From: an uncultured Erysipelotrichaceae bacterium
GTDB taxonomy: Bacteria; Bacillota_I; Bacilli_A; Erysipelotrichales; Erysipelotrichaceae
Length of the DNA stretch: 7,695 bases
NCBI GenBank assembly: GCA_902766675.1
Contig: CACXEN010000095.1
Location: forward strand, 1-7,695
Direction: 5' to 3'
The notes under the pieces were generated by a model. It was not told the origin of the DNA, did not search any database, and saw only the letters and a list, made by a program, of their open reading frames with translations. The position numbers and the translations under genes were made by a program. Below are positions 6,201 through 7,695 of the stretch, piece after piece; position 1 is the first letter of the stretch, and each line of letters begins with the position of its first letter.

Positions 6201-6631
6201 TAAACAAGCTCCTCAAATGACTCATCGTGATTCTTTAAATACTCAATAGCTTTCATTAATATATTGCGATCATTATCATAAGTGATTAAAGCACTAGCTT
6301 CACCTGCTTTACACCAGATAGAATCTTGTACTTCTTCTTTTTGTAATGTTATGTCACCACTTTTATAATCAGCCAAGAAATAAACAACTTCTTTAATTAC
6401 ATCTACTTTTGGAGAATATGATGTAGTAACACGAAACCCATCACGGAATGTAATATCAATGCCGCACTCTTCTAATACTTCTCTTTTTGCAGTTTCTATC
6501 TCTGTTTCCCCATCTTCTACATGTCCTTTTGGAAAACACCAATGTCCTTGGTTTTGGCGAATCAATAGGAATTTATATGAATCATCCTGTTTTTTTAGAA
6601 TAACTGCTCCACACGATTTTTCTTTTTGCAT
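6200..6631 (-). CDS. Nudix hydrolase, Ap4A-hydrolase-like
   Basis: The 143-residue protein carries a complete Nudix box (GX5EX7REUXEEXGU): G36, E42, R50-E51, E54-E55 and G57-I58, within GHVEDGETEIETAKREVLEE from residue 36. The preceding CGAVIL and HWCFPKGHVE resemble asymmetrical bis(5'-nucleosyl)-tetraphosphatases, which cleave Ap4A to AMP and ATP and remove alarmone-like dinucleotides. Other Nudix substrates cannot be excluded. It opens a four-gene operon and overlaps the next gene by 1 nt. Upstream there is no Shine-Dalgarno sequence. The only in-frame ATG is 6 nt after a TATAAT, and the frame is closed by a stop at 6650-6652. The mRNA is therefore probably leaderless. Confidence 0.9.
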   Translation of the reverse strand: MQKEKSCGAVILKKQDDSYKFLLIRQNQGHWCFPKGHVEDGETEIETAKREVLEECGIDITFRDGFRVTTSYSPKVDVIKEVVYFLADYKSGDITLQKEEVQDSIWCKAGEASALITYDNDRNILMKAIEYLKNHDESFEELV

Positions 6632-6637
6632 AGAAAA

Positions 6638-6646
6638 ATTATACCA
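6638..6646 (-). promoter_or_regulatory. Extended -10 promoter of the Nudix-rluB operon
   Basis: On the minus strand TGG precedes a perfect TATAAT (6643-6638), an extended -10 element. No good -35 is seen: the expected position falls in the 3' arm of the peroxidase terminator. The predicted start site coincides with the Nudix ATG at 6631. Confidence 0.65.
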
Positions 6647-6651
6647 CGATT

Positions 6652-6681
6652 AAAAAAAGTAGGCATTTGAAGAAATGCCTA
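6652..6681 (-). terminator. Intrinsic terminator of the glutathione-peroxidase gene
   Basis: On the minus strand TAGGCATTT and AAATGCCTA (6681-6673 with 6668-6660) form a 9-bp stem with a CTTC loop, followed after one C by seven T (6658-6652). It lies about 40 nt past the peroxidase stop codon and just upstream of the Nudix promoter. A competing upstream arm (6703-6715) can pair with the same 3' arm. Confidence 0.85.
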
Positions 6682-6720
6682 GAGCGATAAAGCTCATATA
6701 TTTACTTCAACTTGCCTGCT

Positions 6721-7263
6721 TTAGATTAATTCTGCAACGCATTTTTCCAACTCTTTCATATTGATTGTTGGTTCAAATCTTGCGACAACATTGCCACTAC
6801 GATCTACTACAAACTTTGTGAAATTCCATTTAATATCTGGATTCTCTTTATAGTTTTTATCGATTTTTTTCATCATCGCACTCATTGCTAAAGCACTTGC
6901 GCCTTTTCCAAATCCTTCAAATCCTTTTTCATTCTTTAAATATTGGAATAAAGAAATTGCATTTTCACCATTTACATCTGCTTTCTTCATTTGATCAAAT
7001 TGCGTATTGTACTTTAATGTACAGAATTCATGTACTTCATCATCTGTACCTGGTGTTTGATTCGCAAATTGATTACATGGAACATCTATGATTTCCAATC
7101 CTTTTTCATGATATTTCTCATAGAGATTCTCTAAATCCTTATATTGAGGTGTAAATCCACAACCAGTTGCTGTATTTACAACTACAACAACTTTACCTTC
7201 ATAATCCTTTAAAGATAATTCACTACCATCACGTTTTGTGACACTTAAATCATAAAATCCCAT
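6721..7263 (-). CDS. Glutathione-peroxidase-family thiol peroxidase
   Basis: The enzyme reduces hydrogen peroxide and organic hydroperoxides. Bacterial Cys-type members usually take electrons from thioredoxin rather than glutathione. The 180-residue thioredoxin-fold protein has the peroxidatic cysteine C35 in TATGCGFTPQY. The catalytic tetrad partners are Q65 in PCNQF and W146-N147 in WNFTKF. C81 (HEFC) is in the usual position of the resolving cysteine, which supports the thioredoxin-dependent type; C63 is the conserved PCNQF cysteine. The ATG at 7263 has AGGAGA at 7269-7274, 5 nt upstream. The gene has its own promoter and terminator and stands alone. No signal peptide is visible. Regulation by a peroxide-sensing repressor is plausible but the promoter repeat does not clearly match a PerR box. 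Confidence 0.95.
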   Translation of the reverse strand: MGFYDLSVTKRDGSELSLKDYEGKVVVVVNTATGCGFTPQYKDLENLYEKYHEKGLEIIDVPCNQFANQTPGTDDEVHEFCTLKYNTQFDQMKKADVNGENAISLFQYLKNEKGFEGFGKGASALAMSAMMKKIDKNYKENPDIKWNFTKFVVDRSGNVVARFEPTINMKELEKCVAELI

Positions 7264-7276
7264 AGCATTCTCCTAT

Positions 7277-7303
7277 ATTGTTTACAATTATATTTTTTAC
7301 AAT
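7277..7303. repeat. ACAAT/ATTGT repeats at the peroxidase promoter
   Basis: TTTACAAT occurs twice in the same orientation (7281-7288 and 7296-7303), 15 bp apart. The first copy also forms a small inverted repeat, ATTGT-TT-ACAAT (7277-7288). A further ATTGT lies at 7312-7316 beside the -35 box. They flank the -10 and so could bind a regulator. None matches a PerR, Fur or Rex box well, and in AT-rich DNA such repeats may be chance. Confidence 0.35.
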
Positions 7304-7319
7304 GTTTTAGGATTGTCAA
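7287..7319 (-). promoter_or_regulatory. Probable promoter of the glutathione-peroxidase gene
   Basis: A consensus TTGACA (7319-7314) and TATAAT (7292-7287) read leftward, but the spacer is 21 bp, longer than the usual 16-18. That predicts a weak or activator-assisted promoter. The -35 box overlaps the tail of the preceding pepF terminator. Confidence 0.45.
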
Positions 7320-7341
7320 ATACACGCCGAAGCGTGTATTT
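7318..7341. terminator. Terminator-like hairpin after pepF with C(UUCG)G loop
   Basis: A perfect 10-bp stem (7318-7327 with 7332-7341) closes a four-base loop. In the minus-strand RNA the loop is UUCG closed by C-G, an exceptionally stable tetraloop. It begins directly after the pepF stop codon. The downstream U-tract in that direction is short (TATTTG), so efficiency is uncertain. The plus strand has a better T-run but no gene pointing into it. Confidence 0.7.
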
Positions 7342-7342
7342 T

Positions 7343-7695
7343 TTAATATCCTAATTCATCCGCAATCTTTTCAGCTTCATCTAATACTCTAGAGAACTTT
7401 TCCAATGCTTTTTCAATAGGTTCTGGTGTAGATAAATCCACACCTGCATGTTTTAGTTCATCTAGTGGATATGCACTACCACCCATAGATAAGAATTCTA
7501 AGTATTGTTTTACCGCTACTTCTTTTTGCTCGAGAATCTTTTCAGATAAAGCTACAGCAGAAGAATATCCTGTCGCATATACATATACATAGAATGGTCT
7601 ATAGAAATGTGGAATTCTTGCCCATTCATATTTCACTTCATCATCTAACGTAAGTGCTTCACCAAAATATTCTTTAACTAATCTTTCATATAAGG
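7343..7695 (-). CDS. pepF: M3-family oligoendopeptidase F, C-terminal part (N-terminus beyond window)
   Basis: The frame is open from the window edge to TAA at 7343-7345, giving the last 116 residues. The segment YEWARIPHFYRPFYVYVYATG, then FLSMGGSAYPLDELKHAGVD, matches the C-terminus of PepF/M3 zinc endopeptidases, including the tyrosine-rich substrate-binding region; the HExxH metal site lies upstream and is not visible. These cytoplasmic enzymes degrade short peptides released by proteases. A GTG at 7636 can be read as a start but is internal: the upstream codons (ending GEALTLDDEVKYEW) continue the family alignment without a stop. Length, start and promoter cannot be judged. Confidence 0.93.
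   Translation of the reverse strand, partial: LYERLVKEYFGEALTLDDEVKYEWARIPHFYRPFYVYVYATGYSSAVALSEKILEQKEVAVKQYLEFLSMGGSAYPLDELKHAGVDLSTPEPIEKALEKFSRVLDEAEKIADELGY

Noticed and set aside
6885..7091. Plus-strand His/Leu-rich open frame of 68 codons
   Set aside because: It is antisense to the conserved core of the peroxidase gene and has no independent support.
7634..7636. GTG at 7636 as the start of a separate 97-residue gene
   Set aside because: The frame continues open to the window edge with PepF-like sequence upstream, so it is an internal valine codon.

Overview
The window is a gene-dense, AT-rich piece of chromosome from a low-G+C Bacillota. The protein families (RqcH/NFACT, PepF, RsuA-type pseudouridine synthase) and strong AGGAGG-type ribosome sites fit that phylum. 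Protein style and gene mix suggest a gut member such as an Erysipelotrichia-like lineage, but that is an impression and not a proof. Every gene except the NFACT gene is on the minus strand, so the minus strand is described right to left.

Right end to left: the C-terminal part of an M3-family oligoendopeptidase (7343-7695, running off the edge) ends in a hairpin with a C(UUCG)G loop. The -35 box of a glutathione-peroxidase-like gene (6721-7263) lies in the tail of that hairpin. The peroxidase gene has its own terminator (6652-6681). Next comes a four-gene minus-strand operon: Nudix hydrolase (6200-6631), cysteine-peptidase-like protein (5337-6200), stand-alone ParB-like domain (5065-5340) and RluB-type pseudouridine synthase (4328-5062). 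Its junctions are a 1-nt overlap, a 4-nt ATGA overlap and a 2-nt gap. The Nudix start codon is only 6 nt from an extended -10 box, so the operon's mRNA is probably leaderless.

The RluB gene converges on rqcH (2712-4349, plus strand), and the two coding regions overlap by 22 bp. Each gene's best intrinsic terminator lies inside the other's coding sequence: rqcH stops at 4334-4373 and the rluB operon at 4245-4273. This is the most unusual arrangement in the window. rqcH is divergent from gmk (2052-2633) through a 78-bp spacer with interleaved promoters. gmk ends in a terminator whose stem contains its own stop codon.

At the left end, a TetR-family regulator (1416-1973) is followed after 4 nt by a GH2 glycosidase (1-1411, C-terminus off the edge). 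A perfect 9-bp inverted repeat flanks the regulator's ribosome site and start codon and overlaps its -10 box. This suggests an autoregulated sugar-release operon.

Functionally the window mixes housekeeping (guanylate kinase, ribosome rescue, rRNA modification, peptide turnover, peroxide defence) with one accessory carbohydrate operon and one poorly understood operon (Nudix, peptidase-like, ParB-like). No rRNA, tRNA, CRISPR array, transposase or riboswitch was seen. No gene-free stretch exceeds about 90 bp.
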